From Protofrankia sp. CiP1_Cm_nod1 (GTDB lineage: Bacteria > Actinomycetota > Actinomycetes > Frankiales > Frankiaceae): a DNA stretch of 41,151 nucleotides. Each line of letters starts with the position of its first letter. Position 1 is the first letter of the stretch. Positions 33,167-41,151 of the stretch are shown here, piece by piece. The stretch is from the NCBI RefSeq assembly GCF_920888515.1, contig NZ_CAKKTM010000035.1:1-41151 (forward strand). The letters run 5' to 3'. Under the pieces are notes generated by a model. The model was not told the DNA's origin. It worked only from the letters and a program-made list of their open reading frames with translations, and did no database searches. Both the position numbers and the translations under genes were made by a program.

Positions 33167-33817
33167 GTGGACCCTCTGTTCGCCGACCGGCCGGCGGCGG
33201 GCCGCGCCCTGGCCGGGCAGCTGGCCGCGTACGCCGGCCGTGACGATGTCGTCGTCCTGGCGCTGCCACGAGGCGGTGTGCCGGTCGCCTTCGAGGTGGC
33301 GCAACGGCTGGGTGCGGGGCTGGACGTCTTTCCGGTGCGCAAGCTCGGGGCGCCCGGGCACGCCGAGCTTGCGATGGGCGCGCTGGCCGGCGGCGGGACA
33401 CTCGTCCGCAACGATCAGGTGATCCACAGCCTGGGCATCGGGGAGAAGGCGGTCACCGATGCCGTGGCCGCCGAGCGCCGTGAGCTTGCCCGCCGGGAGG
33501 ATGCCTACCGTATCGGCCGGGACGCGCTCGACGTCACCGGCCGCGTGGTCCTGCTGATCGACGATGGGATGGCCACCGGTGCCACGATGTACGCCGCCGT
33601 CGAGGCCGTCCGCCGACGTGGGCCGGCGCAGGTGGTGGCGGCTGTTCCCGTGGCCTCGGAGCGGGCGTGCCGGCAGCTGAGGCTCGTCGCCGACGGTGTG
33701 CTCTGCCTGCGCACTCCGTCGACATTCTTCTCCGTCGGTCAGTACTATGCGGATTTCTCCCAGACGACCGATGACGAGGTCCGTGAGCTTCTGCGCCGTT
33801 CCGTGACCGCGAGATGA
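33167..33817 (+). CDS. Phosphoribosyltransferase-domain protein (Rv0571c-like)
   Basis: A 216-aa type I phosphoribosyltransferase. The PRPP loop is VVLLIDDGMATGATMYAAVE, and the N-terminal block is VVVLALPRGGVPVAFEVAQR followed by LDVFPVRKLGAPGHAELAMG. The hood is long. Homologues are often fused to a hydrolase or lie in dormancy/stress regions of actinobacteria; here the domain stands alone. GTG 33167 has GGAGG 6 nt upstream. The substrate base is not predictable. The gene may be co-transcribed with the CBS-DUF1918 gene, since no terminator is apparent between them. Confidence 0.88.
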   Translation: MDPLFADRPAAGRALAGQLAAYAGRDDVVVLALPRGGVPVAFEVAQRLGAGLDVFPVRKLGAPGHAELAMGALAGGGTLVRNDQVIHSLGIGEKAVTDAVAAERRELARREDAYRIGRDALDVTGRVVLLIDDGMATGATMYAAVEAVRRRGPAQVVAAVPVASERACRQLRLVADGVLCLRTPSTFFSVGQYYADFSQTTDDEVRELLRRSVTAR

Positions 33818-33878
33818 CAGCCGGGTGGTCTCCCATGGGCCACCAGCCAGTGATCGTCATTCGCGGGGCGCGGGTGTC

Positions 33879-35822
33879 TCATGCTGCCGCGGCCGGGGTG
33901 CTGGCCGGCTCGGATGCCGCTGGGGCCGGCGCGGTCGCGGGAGCGCTGCCGACCGGTGCGGGTGCCGGGGCGGACGGCGGACCGGACGTGGGTGCTGGCG
34001 CTGGATCAAGCGTGGGCGTGGGTGGGGCGGTCTGTGCTGGCGGATTGTTCAGACGTTGTGCAATGCTTGTGAGCCTGCTGCGTGCTTCGTCGCTGACCTC
34101 GACGGATGAGGCGTCAGCAAGCCGGCCGAGGAAGGGCGTGAGCATTCCGGGGCCGGTGACGGTGCGGGGGATCAGCGCGTCCAGCGCGGCGGTGGTAGGC
34201 GCGTCGACCTGGCCCAGCTGGCTGTAGCGCGCCAGCCGGTCGCGCAGGGACGCCGGGCTGGTGTGCCAGCCGGCGAAGTCCGCGGCGTTCAGGCCGGTGA
34301 CGTCGAAGGCGGTGGCGGGTTGCGCCGCGCAGCCGGTGTTCGCGGGCTCGGGGGCGAGACGGGCGGTGAGCGCGCCGGCCGCGCCCGCCTCGCCGATGTC
34401 GTGCCCGCTGAAGCGGGCGAGCCGCCACCGTGCCGGCGTGCCGCCACGGGCGTCCGCGATCACTGTGCTGCGGGCGCTGGTGATCAGGTGTCCGTGGCTG
34501 TCGAACAGCGTCGCGTTGATCGGGATGCTGACCGGTGCCCCGCCGGCCGGGGCACCGGCCGTGCTCAGGACGCCGGTGATGTCGAGGGCGTCATAGCCGG
34601 TGACGGCCGGGTCGAGGTCGGCGGGCGCCGCGGCCAGCGAGCCCGCCACAATGGTGATCGTTGGGCAGCTCGCGGACGGTGCCGGGGCGGGCGTCGCGTC
34701 CGCTTCGGGCCGTGGGGTGACCGTGATCGCGGCGGGCGTGCCCGCCGGCGCGGGCACCGCGGGCGGTATGGATGCCGTGAGCGCCGGGGGCGGTATGGGT
34801 GCCGCGGGTGCCGCGGCTGCTGGGGGCGGTGCCGGGGCCGCGGGTGTGCTGCCGCCGGGACGCGCCTGGGACGGCGCCGGGGCGGGCAGGGGAACTGCCC
34901 CGCCGCTGGCGTAACCGGTCATCCAGGCGAGCACGGCACGGGCGTAGTCACCGGACGGGTTGTAGGCGAGGATCGCTGCCCGTAACTGCGCGGGGTCGCT
35001 CAGATCGCGGTTGTAGGCGCAGAGGTAGCCGGCGGCGGCGAGGGCGGCGTCGTCGATGTTGTTCGGGTCGCGCTGGCCGTCGCCGTTGCCGTCGCTGCCG
35101 GATCTCGTCCAGGAGGACGGGATGAACTGCATCGGCCCGATGGCCCGGTCGAAGACCGTGTCACCGTCCCATCTGCCGTTGTCGGTGTCGGTGACACGCG
35201 CGCGTCCGCCCGCGCCGTCCAGGGGGAGCCCGATGATCGACGGGGTGACGGTACCGGCGGGGCTGATGGCGCGGCCGGCGCCGTGCCCCGATTCCACCCT
35301 GCCGATTCCGGCCAGCAGGGGCCAGGTCAGGTGGCAGCTGGGCCGTCCGGCCGCCATTCGTTCGGTCGCTCTGCGGTAGGCGGCCAGTACTCGTTCCGGT
35401 ATGCCTTTGTCACCAGCGGTGAGTGTGACGGCCCCGCCCGCCCCGGCGGCCACGGCCGTGGCCAGGCTCTGCGTGCCCGGCGCGGTGCCACCGCCCGCCC
35501 CGCCGGAGCCGCCGGAGCCGCCGCCCGGGCCGGCGAGCGGTGGCATCGGGAAGGCACCACCGTCGGCCGGCGGCCTGAGTGGTCCGGGCGGCGGCCCGCT
35601 GGGGGCGTCTGATTGTGAAATGATTGTGGAACCGTTGGCGAGAAAGAGAAGCGCGGTGGCGACGGCCGGCATCATGAATACCCGCACCCGGCGTGGGCGT
35701 GGGCGTGGGCGTGGGCGTGGGGCGGACGGTACTCGCGGGCAGGCCTCGTCGGATGTGGGTACGTCCCGGTGCCGGTGCCGGTGCGCGCCAGCGTGCCTGG
35801 GGCCGCGCCGATGCTTGCTCAC
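33879..35822 (-). CDS. Membrane-anchored lytic transglycosylase (MltB/SLT-like) with Pro-rich C-terminal regions
   Basis: A cell-wall lytic enzyme. An Arg/Pro-rich cytoplasmic N-terminus leads to one hydrophobic signal-anchor (MMPAVATALLFLANG). A Gly-rich linker follows, then the catalytic domain: LLAGIGRVESGHGAGR (catalytic Glu in RVESGHG), AIGPMQFIPSSWTRSGSDGN, NNIDDAALAAAGYLC and ILAYNPSGDYARAV. An Ala/Pro-rich spacer, a second folded region of about 200 residues with two Cys, and an Ala/Pro tail complete it. The start is uncertain. GTG 35822 avoids a 16-bp repeat that would lie in coding DNA. An upstream GTG at 35942 has GGAG at 8-nt spacing and would give 687 residues. It likely cleaves peptidoglycan glycan strands during growth or sporulation. 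Confidence 0.83.
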   Translation of the reverse strand: MSKHRRGPRHAGAHRHRHRDVPTSDEACPRVPSAPRPRPRPRPRRVRVFMMPAVATALLFLANGSTIISQSDAPSGPPPGPLRPPADGGAFPMPPLAGPGGGSGGSGGAGGGTAPGTQSLATAVAAGAGGAVTLTAGDKGIPERVLAAYRRATERMAAGRPSCHLTWPLLAGIGRVESGHGAGRAISPAGTVTPSIIGLPLDGAGGRARVTDTDNGRWDGDTVFDRAIGPMQFIPSSWTRSGSDGNGDGQRDPNNIDDAALAAAGYLCAYNRDLSDPAQLRAAILAYNPSGDYARAVLAWMTGYASGGAVPLPAPAPSQARPGGSTPAAPAPPPAAAAPAAPIPPPALTASIPPAVPAPAGTPAAITVTPRPEADATPAPAPSASCPTITIVAGSLAAAPADLDPAVTGYDALDITGVLSTAGAPAGGAPVSIPINATLFDSHGHLITSARSTVIADARGGTPARWRLARFSGHDIGEAGAAGALTARLAPEPANTGCAAQPATAFDVTGLNAADFAGWHTSPASLRDRLARYSQLGQVDAPTTAALDALIPRTVTGPGMLTPFLGRLADASSVEVSDEARSRLTSIAQRLNNPPAQTAPPTPTLDPAPAPTSGPPSAPAPAPVGSAPATAPAPAASEPASTPAAAA

Positions 35823-35846
35823 GGTAGGCGTCCACCTCGTCGAGCT

Positions 35847-35910
35847 GCGTGGGTGCCGAACGGCATGGGTATCGAACGGCATGGGTATCGAACGGCATGG
35901 GTGTCGAACG
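35847..35910. repeat. 16-bp tandem repeat, four copies
   Basis: Units GCATGGGTATCGAACG at 35863-35878 and 35879-35894, with variants at 35847-35862 (GCGTGGGTGCCGAACG) and 35895-35910. A 16-bp period is not a multiple of three, which argues against this stretch being translated. Confidence 0.9.
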
Positions 35911-36112
35911 GTCTTGGTCGGGTAGGCCGCGGTGCGCTTCACTGCTGGAACTCCGGCGCACCGCCGAGGTGTCCACCGTCGTTATACGCCATGCCCTCGG
36001 GCCGGGAAGTGGCTGTTGGGCAGCCAATGTCGACCGCACATTCGGGTGTAGGGCCGTGGCTGTAGGTTGTGAATCGATGGGTTCGCGATTGAGCGGGATG
36101 TCGTCCGGTGTT

Positions 36113-36142
36113 CCCGGTCCCGGTCCCGGTCCCGGTCCCGGT
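36113..36142. repeat. CCCGGT hexamer microsatellite, five copies
   Basis: Five perfect CCCGGT units in the long gap upstream of the WD40 kinase gene. Confidence 0.9.
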
Positions 36143-36468
36143 TCGGTTCGGGGACGCATTTTGCGCGGCCCTGTCGCGACATGTCTGAGGGTAGCGGCCT
36201 GAAGACTTTCAGTGCGCTACCGCAGGTTTCACGAGCGTGCCCGGCCGGCCGTCTTCTGGGGACGGTTCTTTTATCGCTATTCGCTGAATGTTTACCTGGG
36301 CGCCCGGCCGGGCCCACGGACCACCTCGTCTTTCCTCCCGGCGGTGTCACGTGCTGTTTCCTCCGGGCGGTACCACGCGCCAGCCTGGTCCGTCGGGCCT
36401 CGGAGCGATGTTCCCCTCGCCGCGCCCACTTCTGTTGCGGGTGTATGAATACCAGGTGTCCATGACCG

Positions 36469-36482
36469 GCCAATGCATTGGC
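36469..36482. promoter_or_regulatory. Perfect 14-bp palindrome GCCAATGCATTGGC
   Basis: The palindrome is centred about 420 nt upstream of the kinase start and is followed 5 nt later by TAATAG (36488-36493), a possible -10 element. The arrangement resembles a repressor operator at a promoter, but no -35 element at normal spacing is clear. Confidence 0.45.
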
Positions 36483-36896
36483 AGTGGTAATAGGATGGGC
36501 TGTGACGGCCTCCCGGACGCCCGTGGCGCCGACATCGAATTCACCATCGGACGGGCCGGGATTTCCTGTCTCGCGGGTCGCCCTGAACCGGGAGCGAATG
36601 GGGGGGCTGATGTGCGGTGCCGCCGCTGCCCGTCAGGGCACGGCCGACGGCGGTCGGATTCTTCCCGGCGATCGGCGGGCCCGCCGGCTGACCGGGCGGC
36701 CGGGGCGCCGTCCGATATCACCGCCGTGGCCGCCGGGCATGGTCGTCAGGCGTGATTGTCGGGATAGGCGAGATGTAACTCACACGATGATACGGCCCAG
36801 GTGATTATGGCCTGCCGGGATGACGGGACGGGGCGTTGGTAACGGTTCGGGATGGACGTCGGCGTGGGGGCACGCCCGCATCATGACTGCGGATCG

Positions 36897-39068
36897 ATGA
36901 CTGTTGACCGGGCACGGGTGGCAGCGGCGCTACCCGGTTACGATCTCGGTGACGAGATCGGCGCGGGCACGTTCGGGGTGGTGTTCGCCGCCTGGCACCG
37001 CCGTCTCCAGCGTGATGCCGCGGTCAAGGTACTCGACGGAGGGTACGGCCGGGCGGTGGCGGGATTCGCCACCGAGGCGCGGATTCTCGCCGCCCTGGAC
37101 CATCAGCATGTGGTCCGGGTCTATGACTATGTCGAGACCGGGGGACTGCGTCTGCTCGTCATGGAGATGCTGGCCGGCGGGACGCTGACCCGCCGCCACC
37201 GGGCGGGGATGCTCCCGGAGGAGGCCTGCGCGGTAGGGCTGGCGATCGCCGCCGCCCTGACCTGCGCGCATTCCCGCGGAGTGCTGCATCGCGACATCAA
37301 GCCCGACAACATTCTGTTCGACGCCACGGGCCTGCTCAAAGTGGTCGATTTCGGGCTCGCGAAACAGGTGGGTGGGCCGCCGGCCGCCGCCGGCGCGGTG
37401 GCCGGGACGCCGTTGTACATGGCTCCCGAACAGATCGAGGGGGGCCGGCTGGGGCCGGCCTCCGATCTGTACGCGCTCGGGGTGCTGCTCTATCTGCTGC
37501 TGACCGGGGTGACGCCGTTCGCACCGGCATCCTCCATCCTGCGGCAGCGTCCCGACCGGGTCCCGCCACCGCCGCCGGGCGTGCCGGTTCAGGTGGCGGA
37601 TGTGATCATGTGGGCGTTGGCGAACGATCCGGTGGCTCGTCCGCCGTCCGCGCTGGCCTTCGCGCTGGACCTGGCCCGGGCCGCCGCCGAGGCCTACGGC
37701 TGGGGCTGGCTGGCTCGTTCGGGGATCGTGCTGCATATCGACGCCGAGGTCCGCGCCGCCGCCGAACGGCCGTTCACGTCCACCCGCCCGGCACTGCCGC
37801 CCACTGCCAACGGTGACACGCCGCCTGCACACGGAGACGCGTCCTCCGTACCGTCGACAGGCGGCGCGTCCCCGGGCGGCGCGTCCCCGGGCGGCGCGCT
37901 CTCGGACGCAGAGGCCGGCGGGCGTCTCGCCAGCCGGCCACGCCGCGCCCGGCCACGCCGCCGGCCGGGCATGACGCCAGGGCACCGCCGCCGTGGTGGT
38001 GCTTCTCGCCGCCGTATCGTCGCCATGGCGGTGCTCATCGCCGTCAGCGCCGCCGCTCTTGTTGCCGCCACCCGCGGCGGAGACCTGTCCGAGGCCGGCG
38101 CCCGTCCGCTCGGCCCGCCGCTGACCGGCCCCACCGGCCCTGCCGGCTGGGTGCTCTCGGTGGTGTTCTCCCCGAACGAGCAGGTGCTGGCCAGCAGCAG
38201 CCGGGACGGCACGGTGCGGCTGTGGGACATCACCGACCGTGCCCACCCTCGTCTGCTCGGCAGGCCGCTGACCGGCCCCACCGACGGGGTGACGTCGGTG
38301 GCGTTCTCCCCGGACGGCCACACCCTGGCCGGCGGCAGCTGGGACCGCACGATATGGCTGTGGGACGTGACGGACCTCGCCGCCCCCCGTCCGCTTGCCG
38401 GGCCGATAGCCGGCCACACCGACGCCGTCACGGCGGTGGCGTTCTCCCCGGACGGAAAAATCCTGGCCAGCGGCAGCCGGGACAGGACGGTGCGGTTGTG
38501 GGACGTCACCGACCGGTCCGATCCACGCCCGCTCGGCGAGCCGCTGATCAGCCATTCCGATGCCGTGGTGTCGGTGGCGTTCTCCCCGGATGGCCGTGCC
38601 CTGGCCAGCGCCGGCTACGACAACACGGTGCGGCTGTGGGATCTGACCGACCGTTCCCGTCCGCGCCTGTTCGGCTCCCCGCTGGTCGGCCACACCGCGT
38701 TCGTGTTCTCGGTGGCGTTCTCCCCGGATGGCCATGTTCTGGCCAGCGGTGGCTTCGACGGGACGATCAGGCTGTGGAATGTCACCGACCGTTCCGACCC
38801 GCATCTGATTGGTGATCCTCTGCGGGTCTCCACCAGCACCACCGTGCGCTCGGTGGCCTTCTCCCCGAACGGTCGTACGCTGGCCAGCGGCAGTTTCGAG
38901 GGGATGGTCCGGCTGTGGGACATCGCCGATCCTTCCAGGCCGCGCCCACTCGGTGGCCCCCTGACCGGCCACCAGGACTGGGTGCTGTCGGTGGCGTTCT
39001 CCCCGGACGGCCGTACGCTGGCCAGCGGCAGCCGGGACAACACGGTGCGGCTGTGGAAGCTGCGCTGA
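36897..39068 (+). CDS. Transmembrane Ser/Thr kinase with seven-repeat WD40 propeller
   Basis: A 723-aa receptor-like kinase. Kinase domain at about residues 10-275: GAGTFGVVFAAW, AAVKVLDGGYG, HRDIKPDNILF, VVDFGLAK and YMAPEQIEG, all catalytic elements intact. A juxtamembrane Pro/Gly/Arg-rich linker and one transmembrane helix (about 375-392, MAVLIAVSAAALVAA) follow. The extracytoplasmic part is exactly seven WD40 repeats of about 45 residues (SVAFSPDGRTLASGSRDNTV, then RLWD-type ends), enough for one closed beta-propeller. ATG 36897 (MTVDRARVAAALPGY) fits where homologues begin; an in-frame ATG at 36852 adds 15 residues. Neither has a strong ribosome binding site. It is probably a sensor of extracellular ligand or protein. 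Convergent with a PP2C phosphatase. Confidence 0.9.
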   Translation: MTVDRARVAAALPGYDLGDEIGAGTFGVVFAAWHRRLQRDAAVKVLDGGYGRAVAGFATEARILAALDHQHVVRVYDYVETGGLRLLVMEMLAGGTLTRRHRAGMLPEEACAVGLAIAAALTCAHSRGVLHRDIKPDNILFDATGLLKVVDFGLAKQVGGPPAAAGAVAGTPLYMAPEQIEGGRLGPASDLYALGVLLYLLLTGVTPFAPASSILRQRPDRVPPPPPGVPVQVADVIMWALANDPVARPPSALAFALDLARAAAEAYGWGWLARSGIVLHIDAEVRAAAERPFTSTRPALPPTANGDTPPAHGDASSVPSTGGASPGGASPGGALSDAEAGGRLASRPRRARPRRRPGMTPGHRRRGGASRRRIVAMAVLIAVSAAALVAATRGGDLSEAGARPLGPPLTGPTGPAGWVLSVVFSPNEQVLASSSRDGTVRLWDITDRAHPRLLGRPLTGPTDGVTSVAFSPDGHTLAGGSWDRTIWLWDVTDLAAPRPLAGPIAGHTDAVTAVAFSPDGKILASGSRDRTVRLWDVTDRSDPRPLGEPLISHSDAVVSVAFSPDGRALASAGYDNTVRLWDLTDRSRPRLFGSPLVGHTAFVFSVAFSPDGHVLASGGFDGTIRLWNVTDRSDPHLIGDPLRVSTSTTVRSVAFSPNGRTLASGSFEGMVRLWDIADPSRPRPLGGPLTGHQDWVLSVAFSPDGRTLASGSRDNTVRLWKLR

Positions 39069-39111
39069 CCGGGCGTCGTTTTCCGGTGGTGCTGGCCGGC
39101 ACGCGGTCAGC
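39064..39111. terminator. Inverted repeat spanning the gap between convergent genes
   Basis: GCTGACCG (39064-39071, overlapping the kinase stop) and CGGTCAGC (39104-39111) are a perfect 8-bp inverted repeat with a 32-nt loop, in the 55-nt space between two convergent stops. It may act as a bidirectional terminator; the long loop and lack of a T-run make this tentative. Confidence 0.35.
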
Positions 39112-39123
39112 CACCTGGCCGGT

Positions 39124-41151
39124 TCAGCGCAGCTGGACGGCGATCAGACAGGTGTCGTCGTCGGTGTCGGGGGTGGTGTGGCGCAGGAGATGGTCGGCAT
39201 ACCGCTGGAGGTCGGCGATCGGCCGGCCGGCGGCCAGGACCAGGGTGTCCAGCGTCTCGTCGAGGGCGGTCCCGCGTTGTTCGACGAGGCCGTCGGTGAA
39301 CAGCAGGACGCCGTCGCCGGGCCGCAGCGCGGTGGCGGTCTCCTCGTAGGCGCTGTGTGGGTCCGCCCCGAGGAGGACGCCGGCCGGCAGCGGGAGCATG
39401 GCGGCGTCGCCGTCACGGACCAGGACGGGCGGCAGGTGCCCGGCGCATGCCCAGCGCAGCATACGGGTGGCCGGATCGTACAGACCGCAGACGGCGGTAC
39501 CGGTGACGTCGTCGGTGAGGTGGTAGGCGACGTCGTTGAGCCAGCGCAGCAGCTGGGCCGGCCCCGCCCCGGTCATGGCGAGCCCACGCAGGCTGTTGCG
39601 TAACGTGACCATGCCGGTGACAGCTCTGATCCCGTGCCCGGCGATGTCACCGACGGCGAGAAGGACCTCCCCGGAGGGCAGGACGACCGCGTCGTACCAG
39701 TCGCCGCCGACCAGATGGTCCTGGTTGGCCGGCCGGTAGCGGACGGCGATGTCGAGCCCGCCGTTCTCGACCGGATCGGCCGAGAACGGCGTGATGGCCC
39801 GTTGCAGCTGGATGGCCAGCCGCTGCTGGTCGTCGGCCCGCTGTTCGGTGTCGGCGAGCTGGTTGCGGGTGGCGGCGAGGGCGACCTGGGTGTGGTAGAG
39901 AGTCGAAAGATCCTGGTATGTGCCGCGGACGGCGACCAGGGTGCCGGCGGTGTCCGTGACGGGCTCGGCGAACGCGCGTATCTGCCGGATCGCGCCGTCG
40001 GCCCGCAGCAGCCGGAACGTCGTGGCGGCCGGCCGTGCCTGGTCGAACAGCACGTCACGGAAACGGCCGACAGCAGCGAGATCATCGGCATGGACGTAGG
40101 CGTCCAGCCCCTGCAGGGAGACGGGCGCTTCCGGCGCATCCGGCGCCAGCCGGAACAGCGTGAAGGTGTGGTCGGTCCAGCGCACGTCACCGGTGAGCAT
40201 GTCCTGCTGCCAGCCGCCGAGCTCACCGAGCCGCTGGGCGTGCTGGAGGATGGTGGTCAGCCCGTCGGTGTCGTCGGTCCGCCGCCAGGTCAGCGCGATG
40301 CCGTCGAGGAACCGGCCGATACGCACGTCCATCTCCGTCGCGACGATCCGGCCGCCGACGATGACGTGGACGGGCAGGCCGTCGGCCTGGTACGGCCGGC
40401 CGGTGCGCAGCACGTCCACGGCCTGCCCGAACAGCCCGTCCAGGACGGTCATCAGCGGATGGAGGTGGGACAGCCGGCGGCCGACGAGGTCACGGGGCTC
40501 CCGGCCGGCCGGGTCGACGAACCCTTCGCTGACGTGGTCGATCTGGAAGTCGACGATCCGCCCGTCATGGTCACGGACGGCGTGGGCGACGAGGGCGGAG
40601 CGCAGCAGGGCGTCCAGCAGGGCGGGCAGCCACGAGCCGTGGCGTCCCCAGGCGCGTTCCCCCTGGGCCGCCCCGAGGCTGCCGGCGCAGACCCCGGCCA
40701 GCGTCAGCAGCTGGTGGCGCAGCGCGGGAGTGAACTCCTCGAGGGGCTGCGGCCAGCAGATCTCCATCGCCCCCAGCAGTGCCCCGGCGTCGGTCAGCGG
40801 CAGCGCCACCCGGGCGCCGCGCCATCGCCCGACCAGCGGGATCCGGTCCGGCAGGTGGCGGGCTGCCGGCCACCACCGGGGGCAGCCGTCCTGGGCGACC
40901 CGCTGGGCCGGGCAGTCCATCTGCGGCGGGATGCGCTGCCAGCGGCTTGCCTCCAGGGCGCCGAGCCCCGCCTCGCCGGCGAGCTCCAGCGCGCCGTCCG
41001 GTTCGATCATCCACAGTGCCACGGCCACGGCTCCCAGCGGGGCGAGGGCCTCCTCCATCGTTGCCGCGGCGATCCGCTGCCCGTCCACGGCCGGCGCTGC
41101 CGGGGCCTCGGTCGGCTGCGCCGGCTGCTGCCGGGGCGGCCGCGCCGCGCC
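39124..41151 (-). CDS. GAF/PAS-PP2C (SpoIIE/RsbU-type) phosphatase, N-terminus cut by window edge
   Basis: A sensor phosphatase of at least 675 residues. A GAF-like domain (ATMEEALAPLGAVAVALWMI onward) is followed by two PAS-like domains (around HDGRIVDFQIDHVSEGFVDP, and GELGGWQQDMLTGDVRWTDH with a PAC-like WRL/FRLLRADG). A coiled segment (LAATRNQLADTEQRADDQQR) leads to a SpoIIE-type PP2C domain. Metal-binding Asp residues are visible in GGDWYDAV, VGDIAGHG, LFTDGLVEQRG and DDDTCLIAVQLR. Such enzymes dephosphorylate anti-anti-sigma factors to control sigma factors. An in-frame GTG exists at 41088, but the frame stays open to 41151 with Pro/Ala-rich residues, so the true start may lie outside. 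No anti-sigma gene is visible nearby. Confidence 0.9.
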   Translation of the reverse strand, partial: GAARPPRQQPAQPTEAPAAPAVDGQRIAAATMEEALAPLGAVAVALWMIEPDGALELAGEAGLGALEASRWQRIPPQMDCPAQRVAQDGCPRWWPAARHLPDRIPLVGRWRGARVALPLTDAGALLGAMEICWPQPLEEFTPALRHQLLTLAGVCAGSLGAAQGERAWGRHGSWLPALLDALLRSALVAHAVRDHDGRIVDFQIDHVSEGFVDPAGREPRDLVGRRLSHLHPLMTVLDGLFGQAVDVLRTGRPYQADGLPVHVIVGGRIVATEMDVRIGRFLDGIALTWRRTDDTDGLTTILQHAQRLGELGGWQQDMLTGDVRWTDHTFTLFRLAPDAPEAPVSLQGLDAYVHADDLAAVGRFRDVLFDQARPAATTFRLLRADGAIRQIRAFAEPVTDTAGTLVAVRGTYQDLSTLYHTQVALAATRNQLADTEQRADDQQRLAIQLQRAITPFSADPVENGGLDIAVRYRPANQDHLVGGDWYDAVVLPSGEVLLAVGDIAGHGIRAVTGMVTLRNSLRGLAMTGAGPAQLLRWLNDVAYHLTDDVTGTAVCGLYDPATRMLRWACAGHLPPVLVRDGDAAMLPLPAGVLLGADPHSAYEETATALRPGDGVLLFTDGLVEQRGTALDETLDTLVLAAGRPIADLQRYADHLLRHTTPDTDDDTCLIAVQLR

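Larger units (their letters stand above)
35823..36896. promoter_or_regulatory. Long intergenic region with repeats and a palindrome
   Basis: About 1.07 kb between the transglycosylase and the WD40 kinase. Several open frames occur on both strands, but none combines a ribosome binding site, good composition and recognisable protein. It holds a 16-bp tandem array (35847-35910), a CCCGGT hexamer run (36113-36142) and a perfect 14-bp palindrome (36469-36482). Divergent promoters are expected. Confidence 0.4.

Noticed and set aside
35847-35910. Four 16-bp repeats considered as a CRISPR-like array
   Set aside because: Units are contiguous with no spacers, so this is a simple tandem repeat.
36181-36804. 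Several 80-120 codon frames in the gap before the WD40 kinase
   Set aside because: Random-looking Arg/Pro/Ser/Cys composition, no ribosome binding sites, and frames conflict with each other.

Overview
The window is very GC-rich DNA with dense, overlapping genes, many GTG starts and GGAGG-type ribosome binding sites. Gene content (a cvn conservon, a whiE-type type II polyketide locus, DUF742, DUF1918 and DUF2795 proteins, several Hanks-type kinases) points to a sporulating filamentous actinomycete. A Frankia-like organism is my best guess, but that is inference and not proven by the sequence. I saw no rRNA, tRNA, CRISPR array or insertion sequence.

Region 1 (1-8555, minus strand) is an aromatic type II polyketide locus. 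In transcription order it encodes a TcmI-type cyclase, ACP, ABM monooxygenase, aromatase/cyclase, TcmJ/WhiE-II-type cupin, KS-alpha, chain-length factor (KS-beta), a fused ABM-SnoaL protein, a GT1 glycosyltransferase and a group A FAD monooxygenase cut by the left edge. The core resembles spore-pigment (whiE) loci: no ketoreductase is present, so an unreduced polyaromatic product is expected. The glycosyltransferase, the ABM-SnoaL fusion and a chain-length factor with Gly where Gln is expected are unusual. Four genes are coupled by 4-nt stop/start overlaps. A 22-bp direct-repeat array sits in the only large gap of the locus.

Region 2 (8933-14651, minus strand) is a conservon: cvnA (NIT/HAMP sensor kinase-like), cvnB (roadblock/LC7), cvnC (DUF742), cvnD (small GTPase-like), followed after 10 nt by a TrmB/LuxR-type regulator. 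It reads directly toward the polyketide genes and may control them.

Region 3 (15290-25834) holds a soluble Ser/Thr kinase with Fn3-like repeats, a lipoprotein, a DUF2142 membrane protein, a two-gene ABC exporter, a divergent guanidinoacetate-methyltransferase-like enzyme, and a translationally coupled pair of malyl-CoA lyase/CitE-family proteins.

Region 4 (25926-28990) looks like a small accessory patch: a leaderless peptidoglycan amidase, a convergent pair made of a 45-aa acidic Pro-rich peptide and a CxCGLYAW protein, a start-less RyR-domain-like fragment, and an M48 peptidase. Region 5 (28991-33817) carries a class 1A dihydroorotate dehydrogenase-like enzyme, a small ferritin-like protein and a stress-type group (Pro-rich protein, DUF2795, CBS-DUF1918, phosphoribosyltransferase). 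Region 6 (33879-41151) holds an anchored lytic transglycosylase, a transmembrane Ser/Thr kinase with a seven-repeat WD40 propeller, and a convergent GAF/PAS/PP2C phosphatase that runs off the right edge.

Short tandem repeats (10-27 bp units) are unusually frequent in gaps and low-complexity coding segments, and two perfect palindromes in long intergenic spaces look like operators.
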